Shown: piece by piece, positions 18,473 to 26,751 of the stretch
How positions within the stretch are numbered: the first letter of the stretch is position 1
How the letters are laid out: each line of letters starts with the position of its first letter
The notes under the pieces: model-generated
Told to the model about the DNA's origin: nothing
The model's database searches: none
What the model saw: only the letters and a program-made list of their open reading frames with translations
Origin: Mucilaginibacter kameinonensis
GTDB lineage: Bacteria; Bacteroidota; Bacteroidia; Sphingobacteriales; Sphingobacteriaceae
DNA length: 64,000 nt
Assembly: GCF_003675385.1 (NCBI RefSeq)
Contig: NZ_RCWZ01000005.1
Location: 868,001-932,000 of the forward strand
Direction: 5' to 3'
Made by a program: the position numbers and the translations under genes

Positions 18473-18520
18473 CCCTGTCTGGGAATGCGACCTCCCGGCA
18501 GGGCTTTTTTATGTTTTTTT
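18473..18520 (+). terminator. Hairpin plus T-run in the porin leader, read on the + strand
   Basis: CCCTG at 18473 pairs with CAGGG at 18499-18503, and GGGA (18481) pairs with TCCC (18493) around an 8-base loop. On the + strand a run of six T, then ATG and seven more T follow, which is the pattern of an intrinsic terminator. No + strand gene precedes it, so it would stop antisense transcription across the porin start. Alternatively, on the - strand it is a stem 45 bases upstream of the porin ATG and may control that mRNA. Confidence 0.5.
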
Positions 18521-19043
18521 GATTTTCATCATAGGCACTATCTTTTTTCTATTTTTTGATTGAATTAATTATGATAAATATAACTTATTTAATGAATAAG
18601 TACAAATAATCAATTTTTAAAGTTAATTTTTATGATAAAAGTTAGTATAAATTGTTTTTTTTGACAAAAACTCAATTTTAAAACATATAAAAACTACAGA
18701 AATACATTTTTAACAATTTTTTAACGAACATTATACATCAAAAACAAATAAAAAACTAATGCAAATCATATAAACAATCAAAACCAAACGCACAAAACTT
18801 CTAAAACAGAATAAAAAATCAAACAAACTCACAAAAACCAAACAACAACTAAGCTAACACATTAAAAAAACAACAAAAACAAAGCACACACCATCATAAA
18901 AAACAGCCAAAGTGTAACAATTACACAATAAATCATTCAAAACCCGCCCATTTCTCCCAAAAACACACAACTTCTTCTATATCGAATTAACAAAACCAAG
19001 CAAAATCGGAAAAGCAACAGTTAAATTCCGAAATATCGCGCAT
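18521..19043. other. AT-rich, G-depleted intergenic stretch before the porin
   Basis: About 520 bp without a credible reading frame on either strand. It is very AT-rich. From about 18781 to 18960 the + strand has only about eight G in 180 bases while C remains common, so the - strand (the direction of porin transcription) is T- and G-rich with hardly any C. Several TTTG words occur on the - strand, so the porin promoter probably lies here, but I could not pick one -33/-7 pair. Confidence 0.5.
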
Positions 19044-19077
19044 AAAAAAGCGCTATTGCCCTACTTGACAACAGCGC
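19044..19077 (-). terminator. Intrinsic terminator after nirD
   Basis: Read on the - strand, GCGCTGTTG pairs with CAATAGCGC (nine pairs, one of them G-U) around a 10-base loop, followed at once by six T. It begins about 26 bp after the nirD stop. It separates nirBD from the porin-narK-reductase group. Confidence 0.85.
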
Positions 19078-19103
19078 CCGATACGAATTACTTCCTATAA
19101 TTC

Positions 19104-19454
19104 TTAATCGATCCCTACAAAAACTTTTCCGTCGGCTATTTTTACCGGATACGTCTTCAAAACCAACTCTTCTTCACCTAAACACTCCCCGGTAAGCAGT
19201 GAAAATGTCTTTTTATGAAAAGGACAGGCCACCTTCGGCTCACAGCTTTCACCTGCGCTACCAATCATTCCGCGCGAGATAGCCATTTGCTGCTTATGCG
19301 GACAAAGATTTTGAGTAGCATACCACTCATTGCGGCGTGCAAAATTAAATATCGCTATCTGCTCATCGCCATGCTTGATACATGAGCCACCATTTTCGGG
19401 CACATCATCAACATAACAAGCCATGATCCATTGTGTTGCTATTACAGTTTCCAT
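19104..19454 (-). CDS. nirD: Nitrite reductase [NAD(P)H] small subunit, Rieske type
   Basis: This is the small partner of NirB in assimilatory nitrite reduction to ammonium. It is a Rieske [2Fe-2S] fold with both ligand boxes present: C51-P-H53 and C77-P-F-H80. Many NirD proteins lack these ligands, so this one probably still carries a cluster. The length of 116 aa matches the family. It starts 46 bp after nirB and is followed by a good terminator, so nirB-nirD form a two-gene transcript. Confidence 0.94.
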   Translation of the reverse strand: METVIATQWIMACYVDDVPENGGSCIKHGDEQIAIFNFARRNEWYATQNLCPHKQQMAISRGMIGSAGESCEPKVACPFHKKTFSLLTGECLGEEELVLKTYPVKIADGKVFVGID

Positions 19455-19500
19455 TGTGTTTTCTTTTAAATAATGACCAATCTAACTTCAGACTAAAAAA

Positions 19501-21996
19501 CTACCACTCCTTAGCACGAACCTGCTCACGCATCGGTTCAAATTGCGCATGAGGATCTTTTTCGTCTGGAGCATTAATAAAATGAGCAAAACGTTTGCGC
19601 ATAGCAGGATTATTAATAGCCTCTTTCCATTCGCAGTGATAAGTATTTACCAGGGCCTGCATTTCCTCCTCCAACTGCTCACCCAAACCCAGACTATCGT
19701 TTACTATTACATTTTTAAGATAACTCATACCTCCATCAAGCTTATTAAGCCAGGTTGCGGTACGGGTTAACTGATCGGCAGTTTTAATGTAAAACATCAA
19801 AAACCTATCGAGATATTTAACTACGGTTTCTTTGTCAATATCAGTAGCCAACAACTGAGCATGCTGCGGTTTAGATCCGCCATTACCGCATACGTATAAA
19901 TTCCAACCTTTTTCAGTTGCAATAATTCCAAAATCCTTTGACTGCGCCTCGGCACATTCGCGCACACAACCACTTACACCACCTTTAATTTTATGCGGCG
20001 CCCGGATGCCTTTATACCTATCCTCTACCTCGATAGCAAAAGTCACGCTATCATGCAAGCCAAACCTGCACCAGGTACTGCCCACGCAACTCTTCACAGT
20101 ACGGAGTGCCTTACCATAAGCATGACCGCTTTCAAAACCGGCGTCAATTAATTCTTCCCAAATTAAAGGCAGGTCACTCAGGTGCGCGCCAAACAGATCT
20201 ATGCGCTGCCCACCGGTTATTTTAGTATATAAACCATATTTTTTGGCAACCAGACCAATAACAATCAATTTGTCAGGCGTAATCTCCCCGCCGGGTATCC
20301 GCGGAACAACCGAATAAGTGCCCCCTTTTTGGATATTAGCCAAAAAGCGATCATTACTATCCTGTATTACTTCTTGTTTTACAATAACATCATTCCACAA
20401 GCTGGATAATATACTGGCCACAACAGGCTTACAAACCTCACAACCATCACCTTTGCCATAATGATCAAGCACCAGATCGTAGTTTTTAAGCCCATTTATT
20501 TTCACCAGATCAAAAAGCTCCTGGCGCGAGTAATCAAAATGCTCGCAGACAACATTTTTAACATATTGCCCGTTAGCCTTCATGGTACCGGCAATCAGAT
20601 CCTTCACCAATGGCACACAACCACCGCAACCGGTACCAGCCTTGGTGCATTTTTTCATACCATCAATACCAGTTACACCACCATCACTTACAGCCGAGCA
20701 AATAGCGCCTTTAGTAACAGCCTCGCACGAGCAAATCAGCGCATCGTCCGGCAAACTCATAACGCCCGCTCCGGCGTTAGTTTCACCACCTCTTGAACCC
20801 AATATCAAATCTTTGGGATCAGGAGGCAATACAATTTTGTTATTGACCGTTTGCAGCAGCATATTATAAGCATCTGCATCACCAATCAAAATACCACCTA
20901 ACAGATTCTTGCCATCGTTAGTGATATTAATACGTTTATAAATCCCCTTATGGGTATCCTCAAACAAAATAGTACGACAGTCGGGCTCAGTTATAAAAGC
21001 ATCGCCAAAGCTGGCCACATCAACACCAATCAATTTCAGCTTGGTGCTCATATCATAACCATAAAAACTTTTCTCGCCCTCAGTTAAATGAGCCGCTACG
21101 ATATCAGCCATCTCATAGCCGGGCGCAACCAAACCATAGATCATCCCTTCATATAGAGCACATTCTCCAATAGCGTAAATGCAATCATCACTGGTTTGCA
21201 TTTTTTCATTCACCACAATACCACCACGGGTACCGACATGAAGCCCCGCCAATTTGGCCAACTCGTCGCGCGGACGGATACCCGCTGAAATCACCAGCAT
21301 ATCCACCGCCAACTGACTATCGTCATTAAATCTCAACGACTGGATTTTCTTATCGCCAGCAATAGCGGCGGTGCTTTTATTTAAATGAATATGCAAACCC
21401 AGCTGACTCAATTTCATTTGCAGCATATTACTCCCTGCAGAGTCAATCTGCCTTGGCATCAATCGTGGAGCAAACTCAATAACGTGCGTTTCGGCAATAC
21501 CAAGATCAATTAAAGCCTTAGCGGCTTCCAAACCCAGTAAGCCACCACCCATTACCGCGCCTGATTTTGCATTTACCGCATGAGCCTTGATCAACTCCAG
21601 ATCCTCAATGGTACGATAAACAAACACCCCCTCCTTTTCGATACCCGGAATATCAGGCACAAAGGCCGATGAACCGGTTGCCAAAACCAGGTAATCATAT
21701 TTGAGCGTAATACCCTTTAAAGAATGGATAGTTTTTTCGGAACGATTGATTTCCTGGATAGGATCATCCAAATGAAGGGCGATACCATTATCTGAATACC
21801 AGGACAAAGTGGAAAGCGACAGATCTTCTGCTGTTTTACCGTTAAAATACTCGCTGAGATGCACCCTGTCATAAGCATGACGAGGCTCTTCACCAAAAAC
21901 AATTATTTGGAACTGCGCTGATCGGGCCAAAAGTTTCTCACAAAACTTGTAACCTACCATGCCGTTACCAACTACTACGACCGTTGGTTTTGACAT
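19501..21996 (-). CDS. nirB: Nitrite reductase [NAD(P)H] large subunit
   Basis: This cytoplasmic enzyme reduces nitrite to ammonium with six electrons from NAD(P)H. Domain order: FAD/NAD-binding oxidoreductase (1 to about 300, VVVVGNGMVGYKF and GAVMGGGLLGLEAAK), BFD-type [2Fe-2S] domain (CSCEAV ... TGCGGC, about 415-465), and a ferredoxin-like half domain. Last is the sirohaem/4Fe-4S domain with C-x5-C (CVGSTWC) and C-x3-C (CVREC). All expected ligands are there and the 831-aa length is normal. The N-terminal oxidoreductase plus BFD unit resembles the one fused to the nitrate reductase, so the two share a module type. Its divergent neighbour cobA makes the sirohaem precursor. Confidence 0.97.
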   Translation of the reverse strand: MSKPTVVVVGNGMVGYKFCEKLLARSAQFQIIVFGEEPRHAYDRVHLSEYFNGKTAEDLSLSTLSWYSDNGIALHLDDPIQEINRSEKTIHSLKGITLKYDYLVLATGSSAFVPDIPGIEKEGVFVYRTIEDLELIKAHAVNAKSGAVMGGGLLGLEAAKALIDLGIAETHVIEFAPRLMPRQIDSAGSNMLQMKLSQLGLHIHLNKSTAAIAGDKKIQSLRFNDDSQLAVDMLVISAGIRPRDELAKLAGLHVGTRGGIVVNEKMQTSDDCIYAIGECALYEGMIYGLVAPGYEMADIVAAHLTEGEKSFYGYDMSTKLKLIGVDVASFGDAFITEPDCRTILFEDTHKGIYKRINITNDGKNLLGGILIGDADAYNMLLQTVNNKIVLPPDPKDLILGSRGGETNAGAGVMSLPDDALICSCEAVTKGAICSAVSDGGVTGIDGMKKCTKAGTGCGGCVPLVKDLIAGTMKANGQYVKNVVCEHFDYSRQELFDLVKINGLKNYDLVLDHYGKGDGCEVCKPVVASILSSLWNDVIVKQEVIQDSNDRFLANIQKGGTYSVVPRIPGGEITPDKLIVIGLVAKKYGLYTKITGGQRIDLFGAHLSDLPLIWEELIDAGFESGHAYGKALRTVKSCVGSTWCRFGLHDSVTFAIEVEDRYKGIRAPHKIKGGVSGCVRECAEAQSKDFGIIATEKGWNLYVCGNGGSKPQHAQLLATDIDKETVVKYLDRFLMFYIKTADQLTRTATWLNKLDGGMSYLKNVIVNDSLGLGEQLEEEMQALVNTYHCEWKEAINNPAMRKRFAHFINAPDEKDPHAQFEPMREQVRAKEW

Positions 21997-22285
21997 ATTG
22001 AAATTTTTTAAATGTTAAAGCAATTTTCAAACTAAAAATGACCCAGCTGCGACCTTGACATCATTTATATCACAATTATAACCTAAAAAAACATCAAATG
22101 GAAATTTAATTTTACTTTTTTATCACATAAATCATAAATATTGACATTTAATTACGTAAATTGCTGCTATAATTATAATTTAAATCATTTTTAGAGCGTA
22201 ATTTTTAAAACGATTTTGCATTTTTATTAAAATCAGCAAAATAAAAAGACTCTAAAAGCTATTTTTTGATACAAAATTTAATAAA
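21997..22285. promoter_or_regulatory. Divergent nirB / cobA control region
   Basis: This 289-bp AT-rich stretch must hold the promoters for nirBD (- strand) and cobA (+ strand). The two outward genes act in one pathway, so shared nitrogen or nitrate control is likely. I see no exact TTTG/TAnnTTTG pair at the right spacing and no clear regulator palindrome. Confidence 0.55.
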
Positions 22286-23014
22286 ATGCAAAATAAAATA
22301 CAAAATCCTGAACTTTTTGTGCTCGGAGCAGGTCCAGGCGACCCGGAATTGATGACAGTGAAGGGTTTTAAGGTTTTGCAACAGGCAAATGTGATTTTAT
22401 ATGACAATCTGGCTAACAAGGAATTACTCGCGATAAGCCGCGACGATTGCGAAAAAGTATATGTTGGTAAACAACCTTACGGCGATTATACACCACAAGA
22501 AACCATTCATGAACTAATAAAGCACTATGCTTTTACTAAAGGAAATGTGGTAAGATTAAAAGGAGGCGACCCTTTCATATTCGGTCGCGGGTTTGAAGAG
22601 ATCATTTATGCGCGGCAGCATGGCATTACTACACATTATATACCAGGCGTAACCAGCATGCAGGCTTCGGGATTACAAGACATTCCGCTTACGCACCGAC
22701 AGGTAAGCGAAAGCGTTTGGATGGTTACCGGCACTAAGAAAGACGGTAACCTCTCTGCCGACCTTACCTGCGCCATGCACAGCAACGCTACAGTTGTTAT
22801 ATATATGGGAATGAAAAAGCTGGCCGAAATAGCATCGGCCTATGTAAAGGCAGGCAAAGGCGATACACCGGCGGCTATTATACAACATGCCTCATTGCCA
22901 CAACAAAAATCAGCAAAGGGAAAAGTAAGCGACCTGGAGGCTATCGCGGCAGATAATCAGCTCACCTACCCTGCCATTATTATTATAGGAGATGTAGTAA
23001 ACGTAAAAAATTAA
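22286..23014 (+). CDS. cobA: Uroporphyrinogen-III C-methyltransferase (sirohaem synthesis)
   Basis: This enzyme adds two methyl groups from S-adenosylmethionine to uroporphyrinogen III, giving precorrin-2, the precursor of sirohaem. The family signatures are present: VLGAGPGDPELMTVKG (about 12-27) and RLKGGDPFIFGRG (about 92-104), followed by PGVTSMQASGLQDIPLTHR. At 242 aa it is a stand-alone methyltransferase without the CysG oxidase/ferrochelatase part, so those steps must be encoded elsewhere. It is divergent from nirB, whose sirohaem it would feed, and 6 bp before the DUF7009-type gene, with which it forms an operon. Confidence 0.95.
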   Translation: MQNKIQNPELFVLGAGPGDPELMTVKGFKVLQQANVILYDNLANKELLAISRDDCEKVYVGKQPYGDYTPQETIHELIKHYAFTKGNVVRLKGGDPFIFGRGFEEIIYARQHGITTHYIPGVTSMQASGLQDIPLTHRQVSESVWMVTGTKKDGNLSADLTCAMHSNATVVIYMGMKKLAEIASAYVKAGKGDTPAAIIQHASLPQQKSAKGKVSDLEAIAADNQLTYPAIIIIGDVVNVKN

Positions 23015-23020
23015 ACAATT

Positions 23021-23386
23021 ATGAAGATCAGAATAAAAGGAAACTCGTTGCGCTATCGCCTGACAAAAACCGATGTTGAAAGATTTGACACCAATGGCTA
23101 CCTGGAAGAAGTTACTCAATTTGGAGCCAGAACATTTAAATATGCGCTTCAACGTTCTTCAAATAACGCCTTAACTGCAGATTTTGACGATGGTACCATA
23201 ACCATGTACATGCCGGTTACCATGGCACTTGAATGGACAGGTACCGATCGGGTGGGTTATGAAAGTAACACCGGTGCGATGTACCTGCTTATTGAAAAAG
23301 ATTTTAAATGCCTGGACAATGTTGCCGAAGATCAAAGCGACAATTACCCGAATCCGTTAACTTTAAAAATGCAGCATGCACATTAA
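23021..23386 (+). CDS. Small conserved protein, DUF7009-like
   Basis: This is a soluble protein of 121 aa with no signal peptide or membrane segment. It begins MKIRIKGNSLRYRLTKTDV and resembles a family I recall as DUF7009, which has no known function. The pattern is beta-rich with a short C-terminal tail rich in His and Asp. It starts 6 bp after cobA and is followed by a bidirectional terminator, so it is the last gene of a cobA operon. The placement ties it to nitrite reduction or sirohaem supply, but no catalytic motif can be seen. Confidence 0.7.
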   Translation: MKIRIKGNSLRYRLTKTDVERFDTNGYLEEVTQFGARTFKYALQRSSNNALTADFDDGTITMYMPVTMALEWTGTDRVGYESNTGAMYLLIEKDFKCLDNVAEDQSDNYPNPLTLKMQHAH

Positions 23387-23418
23387 AAAGGGATTCCCTT
23401 TTGGAAATCCCTCTTTTA
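23385..23418. terminator. Bidirectional terminator between DUF7009-like gene and M1 peptidase
   Basis: AGGGATT (23389) pairs with AATCCCT (23406) around a short loop. The stem is flanked by five A on the left and CTTTTAA on the right, so it can stop transcripts from both convergent genes. It overlaps the stop codon of the left gene. Confidence 0.75.
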
Positions 23419-23438
23419 ATATCAGATCATGGTTACTG

Positions 23439-25931
23439 TTATCCTTTTGCCTGGTTGATTTCGCTGATAGCACTTTCAGCGGCACTTGCAGACGCGGTAT
23501 CGTTAAGTTTTTTCCTTGCGTCTTCAATTTGTTGCAGTGATGCAACAAGCTTTGGTGCAATACCATACTTTTTGAAACTTATAGCAATGCCCTTAATGGC
23601 ATTGATGCCCTGCAAAACCGATTGCTTATCATCCAGCTTACCAATCATTTGCGGCAGCGGACCACGTGCAAGATCAAACTTCAGCTGTACCGATCCTTTT
23701 TCAAAGGCGCTGATCACGTAAGCCCATTCTTTATCAGAACCATTGGCAGCATAAACGTTAACAATGGCCTGGCCCAATTTACCTTTCCCGTCAGCTTCTA
23801 AACTTTTGGCGGTTTGAAAAGCATCGTCAGGCGATATACTATTTAAAGCAGCAAGAGCCGCGCCTTTAACAGTATAAGATGGACTTGAAAGCGATTTTTT
23901 ATAGATATCAAGATAGTCTTTTGATTTAGTCTTTTCCAAAACAGCAATTGCAGCCGCCCTCACAGGATAGTTGCCATCATACTGTGCCAAATCAGCAAGG
24001 ATTGGTAACGCTGTCTTTGCCACCTCGACACTATCCATCTTCAGCGCACGGATAGCTTTTATCCGGATACCATAATATTTATCTTTTAAAGCTGCGGTAA
24101 TAATATCCTTGCCTTCTGTGGATGTTTGACTGCCAATAGCCGCGCTCAGAGCCTCTAACCTATCCAGGTAAAGCGGTGCGTGGTGATACTGATAGCCAAA
24201 TTCGGTCAGGGTTTTATGATCTGTCTTTTTAGTAAGGAGCACTTTATCACCGTCAACGTTAATTAAATCAGGCTTTACAGCGCTTTTAAATATTAACGTG
24301 TCGTTTTTTTGCGCGAGCCAAACCTGTTGCCTGGTCACTTTTCCGCCTGCGTATAAATCAACAGCTACAGGAACATGAAATATTTGGCCTTCTTGTTTTT
24401 GACTTATAAATACTTTTTGCTCATGATTAGCCTCGTTCCATTGGTAAGTGATATCCAATACCGGGTGACCAGCGCCGTAATACCATTGATTAAAGAACCA
24501 GTTCAAATCTTTTCCGGATATTTCTTCCATAGCCAGGCGAAGATCATGTACTTCACCATTTTTAAAACCACGGGTTTTCAGATAAAGTCCCAAGCCTTTA
24601 AAAAAAGCATCGTCTCCGAGGTAGTTACGCAGCATAATGAGCACCAAACCGCCTTTATCATAAATATTAGCACCGTTAATTCCCTCATTATCGGTATATA
24701 CAAATGGCGTTAAAGGCTGCTTGTATGCGGTTGCGTTATTCAGATAAGCCTGTAGCTCATCATACCGTTTGGCATCGCCGTCGTCTTTGCCGTATTTCTT
24801 TTCATTCCAGTATTTTTCGCCAAACACCGCAAATGACTCGTTAAGCGTTTCGTTGCTCCAGCTTTCGCAGGTAACCAAGTCGCCAAACCATTGGTGAAAA
24901 AGCTCGTGGGCAATTGTTGTGCCTCCTGAGCCATTAGGATCATCGATCAGGTCCCATGGTGATTTCTGAACATACTCGCCATGTAAAGTAGCTGAGCTGT
25001 TTTCCATGGCACCCAGCGGATAATCGCGAACAACAACCTGGCTGTATTTTTCCCATGGAAAATCAACGCCCAAAGCTTTTGAATAAAATTCAATCATTTC
25101 AGGAGTTTGGCCAAACAGTTGTTTAGCATAAGGCGCATAAGCCGGTTCCAGGTAATAAGAAACCTCTTTATTGCGCCATTTATCCTTATAAATTTTAAAA
25201 TCGCCTATCGCCATCATAAACAAGTACGGGCAATGCGGTAAAGATTGTTTCCAGGTATCGGTGCGCGTGCCGTCGGCATTGTTTTTTTGACTGATGAGCA
25301 AACCGTTTGATAGCGTGGTATATTTTGCAGGTACCGTCATGCTCACCTGCTCGGTTGTTTTTTGATCAGGCTTGTCAATGGTAGGAAACCAACATGATGA
25401 ACTTTCAGCCTCTCCTTGTGTCCAGATCTGGGTTGGTTTTCCTGGCTCTTTACCTAAGGGGTTTACAAAATACAGGCCTTTTCCATCAAGCTTAAAACCA
25501 GGTTTATCGTGTAATTCGTTTGGCTTGGCGGTGTAATCAATAAACAAGGTATAATGTTCTTTTTCGGTGTAGGTCCTGTTTAGTTGAATAGCTAAAGAAA
25601 GACTATCCTCATAACGATAACGAAGCGGAACAACTTTGCCATTTTCAACAATACCAATGGTTTTAATATCCATCCCTTTAGCATCAAGCCTTACAGAATC
25701 TGTAGGGTAAAAGTGAGGCTTCAGGGTAACCCACTCCTTTCCATTTAGATAAGATCTCTGATAATCGAACTTTACGTCAAGGCGTGTATCAATCAGGTCG
25801 TTGATTTTTGGAGCAGCCGCGTGATAATAAGGCTGGTCGGGAGCATGATGATTAAGTTGTGCTTCTGCCGAAAAAGAAAGTCCGACAGATAACGCCAACC
25901 CTAAAAATGAAGACAAGTATATTTTTTTCAT
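23439..25931 (-). CDS. Secreted M1-family metallo-aminopeptidase
   Basis: This exported zinc aminopeptidase releases N-terminal residues from peptides. A signal peptide covers about 1-24 (SFSAEA-QLN). The substrate-recognition motif GAMEN lies at 307-311. The zinc site H342-E343-x2-H346 is followed by E365 at the canonical spacing. The C-terminal third (about 600-790) is a helical repeat region of HEAT/ARM type (IKAIRALKMDSVEVAKTALPIL). At 830 aa it fits Bacteroidota M1 members. It is convergent with the cobA operon and has its own promoter region of about 250 bp. No functional link to the nitrate genes is evident. Confidence 0.94.
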   Translation of the reverse strand: MKKIYLSSFLGLALSVGLSFSAEAQLNHHAPDQPYYHAAAPKINDLIDTRLDVKFDYQRSYLNGKEWVTLKPHFYPTDSVRLDAKGMDIKTIGIVENGKVVPLRYRYEDSLSLAIQLNRTYTEKEHYTLFIDYTAKPNELHDKPGFKLDGKGLYFVNPLGKEPGKPTQIWTQGEAESSSCWFPTIDKPDQKTTEQVSMTVPAKYTTLSNGLLISQKNNADGTRTDTWKQSLPHCPYLFMMAIGDFKIYKDKWRNKEVSYYLEPAYAPYAKQLFGQTPEMIEFYSKALGVDFPWEKYSQVVVRDYPLGAMENSSATLHGEYVQKSPWDLIDDPNGSGGTTIAHELFHQWFGDLVTCESWSNETLNESFAVFGEKYWNEKKYGKDDGDAKRYDELQAYLNNATAYKQPLTPFVYTDNEGINGANIYDKGGLVLIMLRNYLGDDAFFKGLGLYLKTRGFKNGEVHDLRLAMEEISGKDLNWFFNQWYYGAGHPVLDITYQWNEANHEQKVFISQKQEGQIFHVPVAVDLYAGGKVTRQQVWLAQKNDTLIFKSAVKPDLINVDGDKVLLTKKTDHKTLTEFGYQYHHAPLYLDRLEALSAAIGSQTSTEGKDIITAALKDKYYGIRIKAIRALKMDSVEVAKTALPILADLAQYDGNYPVRAAAIAVLEKTKSKDYLDIYKKSLSSPSYTVKGAALAALNSISPDDAFQTAKSLEADGKGKLGQAIVNVYAANGSDKEWAYVISAFEKGSVQLKFDLARGPLPQMIGKLDDKQSVLQGINAIKGIAISFKKYGIAPKLVASLQQIEDARKKLNDTASASAAESAISEINQAKG

Positions 25932-26186
25932 TTAATAAAACGTTTTACCAAGCGCTAAGATACATATCCGGATGAATAATTTGCATACGATATAGAGATT
26001 TGAACCCTAAACAGTGAATTATTCAAATTGTAGGTCATTACAACAGTGGCATTTGTCATTTAACTGTGATTATTTGCAGTCAAACACCATAAAAACAATC
26101 GATTCTTTGGTTCAATAAGCATGTATCCAAATCATTACAAAACATTTTAGGGTGATGAACTATTTTTGCCTTAGTTAAACAACGCA

Positions 26187-26567
26187 GTGAAAAGGTATAA
26201 TCAAACCATAAAGCAATATGTAGTACTGTCACTTTTAGTGATATACCAGTTTGTGGGTTGGGTTCACCTTGCTTACCTCCCGCGGCAAAATTACGCGAGC
26301 GGTGTTCACTCAGCGTCGACCATCGATTTTCTACACAAGAACACGAACGCCAACTTGCCAAGGGTGCAATTTCAGCGAAGTTTTCATTCTGTTGACGAAA
26401 GCCGCAAAGACCTTAAGGCTCCATCGAAATTGCTTGTGCTGTTTTTCGCCTTCCTGCTCACCGGCAGTTTGATGTTTACTATAAACAGAAGACCGGATAG
26501 CGTTTTAGCTTCGGTGTATTCTCATACCCCTTCTTCTTATCTCAGCCTGCGTACACTCAGGATCTGA
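26187..26567 (+). CDS. Small predicted membrane protein before the efflux operon
   Basis: This unrecognised 126-aa protein starts with GTG at 26187; a stop at 26172 in the same frame rules out an earlier ATG. Two hydrophobic segments are visible, about 11-31 (VVLSLLVIYQFVGWVHLAYL) and 82-98 (LLVLFFAFLLTGSLMF), with a hydrophilic loop of about 50 residues between them. It lies 185 bp before the TolC-type gene on the same strand, with a hairpin in the gap. The strong membrane pattern argues for a real gene. I know no function for it; a link to the efflux pump is only positional. Confidence 0.55.
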   Translation: MKRYNQTIKQYVVLSLLVIYQFVGWVHLAYLPRQNYASGVHSASTIDFLHKNTNANLPRVQFQRSFHSVDESRKDLKAPSKLLVLFFAFLLTGSLMFTINRRPDSVLASVYSHTPSSYLSLRTLRI

Positions 26568-26636
26568 GTTTTTCTTACATCTTTTTGAATTTGCTGACCA
26601 GCTGCCAACAGGCATCAAGGTTTAACAGCAGCCATA

Positions 26637-26672
26637 CGGATTTTATTGCTTTTTACACGACAATAAAATCCG
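26637..26672 (+). terminator. Perfect 12-bp hairpin before the tolC-type gene
   Basis: CGGATTTTATTG at 26637 pairs exactly with CAATAAAATCCG at 26661-26672 around a 12-base loop. No T-tract follows, so it may be a weak terminator for the small membrane protein gene or a regulatory stem (even an operator) about 80 bp before the efflux operon. Confidence 0.45.
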
Positions 26673-26751
26673 CATCATTCAAATTCCATCTTCATCTTAA
26701 AACTTAATCAGAATGGTTTAACAACCATTCGTCCTAACAACCTGTTTTGCC

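Noticed and set aside
22058..22078. Crp/Fnr-like site between nirB and cobA (TGACATC ... TATCACA)
   Set aside because: The half-sites are imperfect and the spacing does not fit either consensus; in such AT-rich DNA it may be chance.
26080..26361. A 93-aa - strand frame opposite the small membrane protein
   Set aside because: It has no signal, membrane or domain pattern, while the + strand frame shows two membrane helices.
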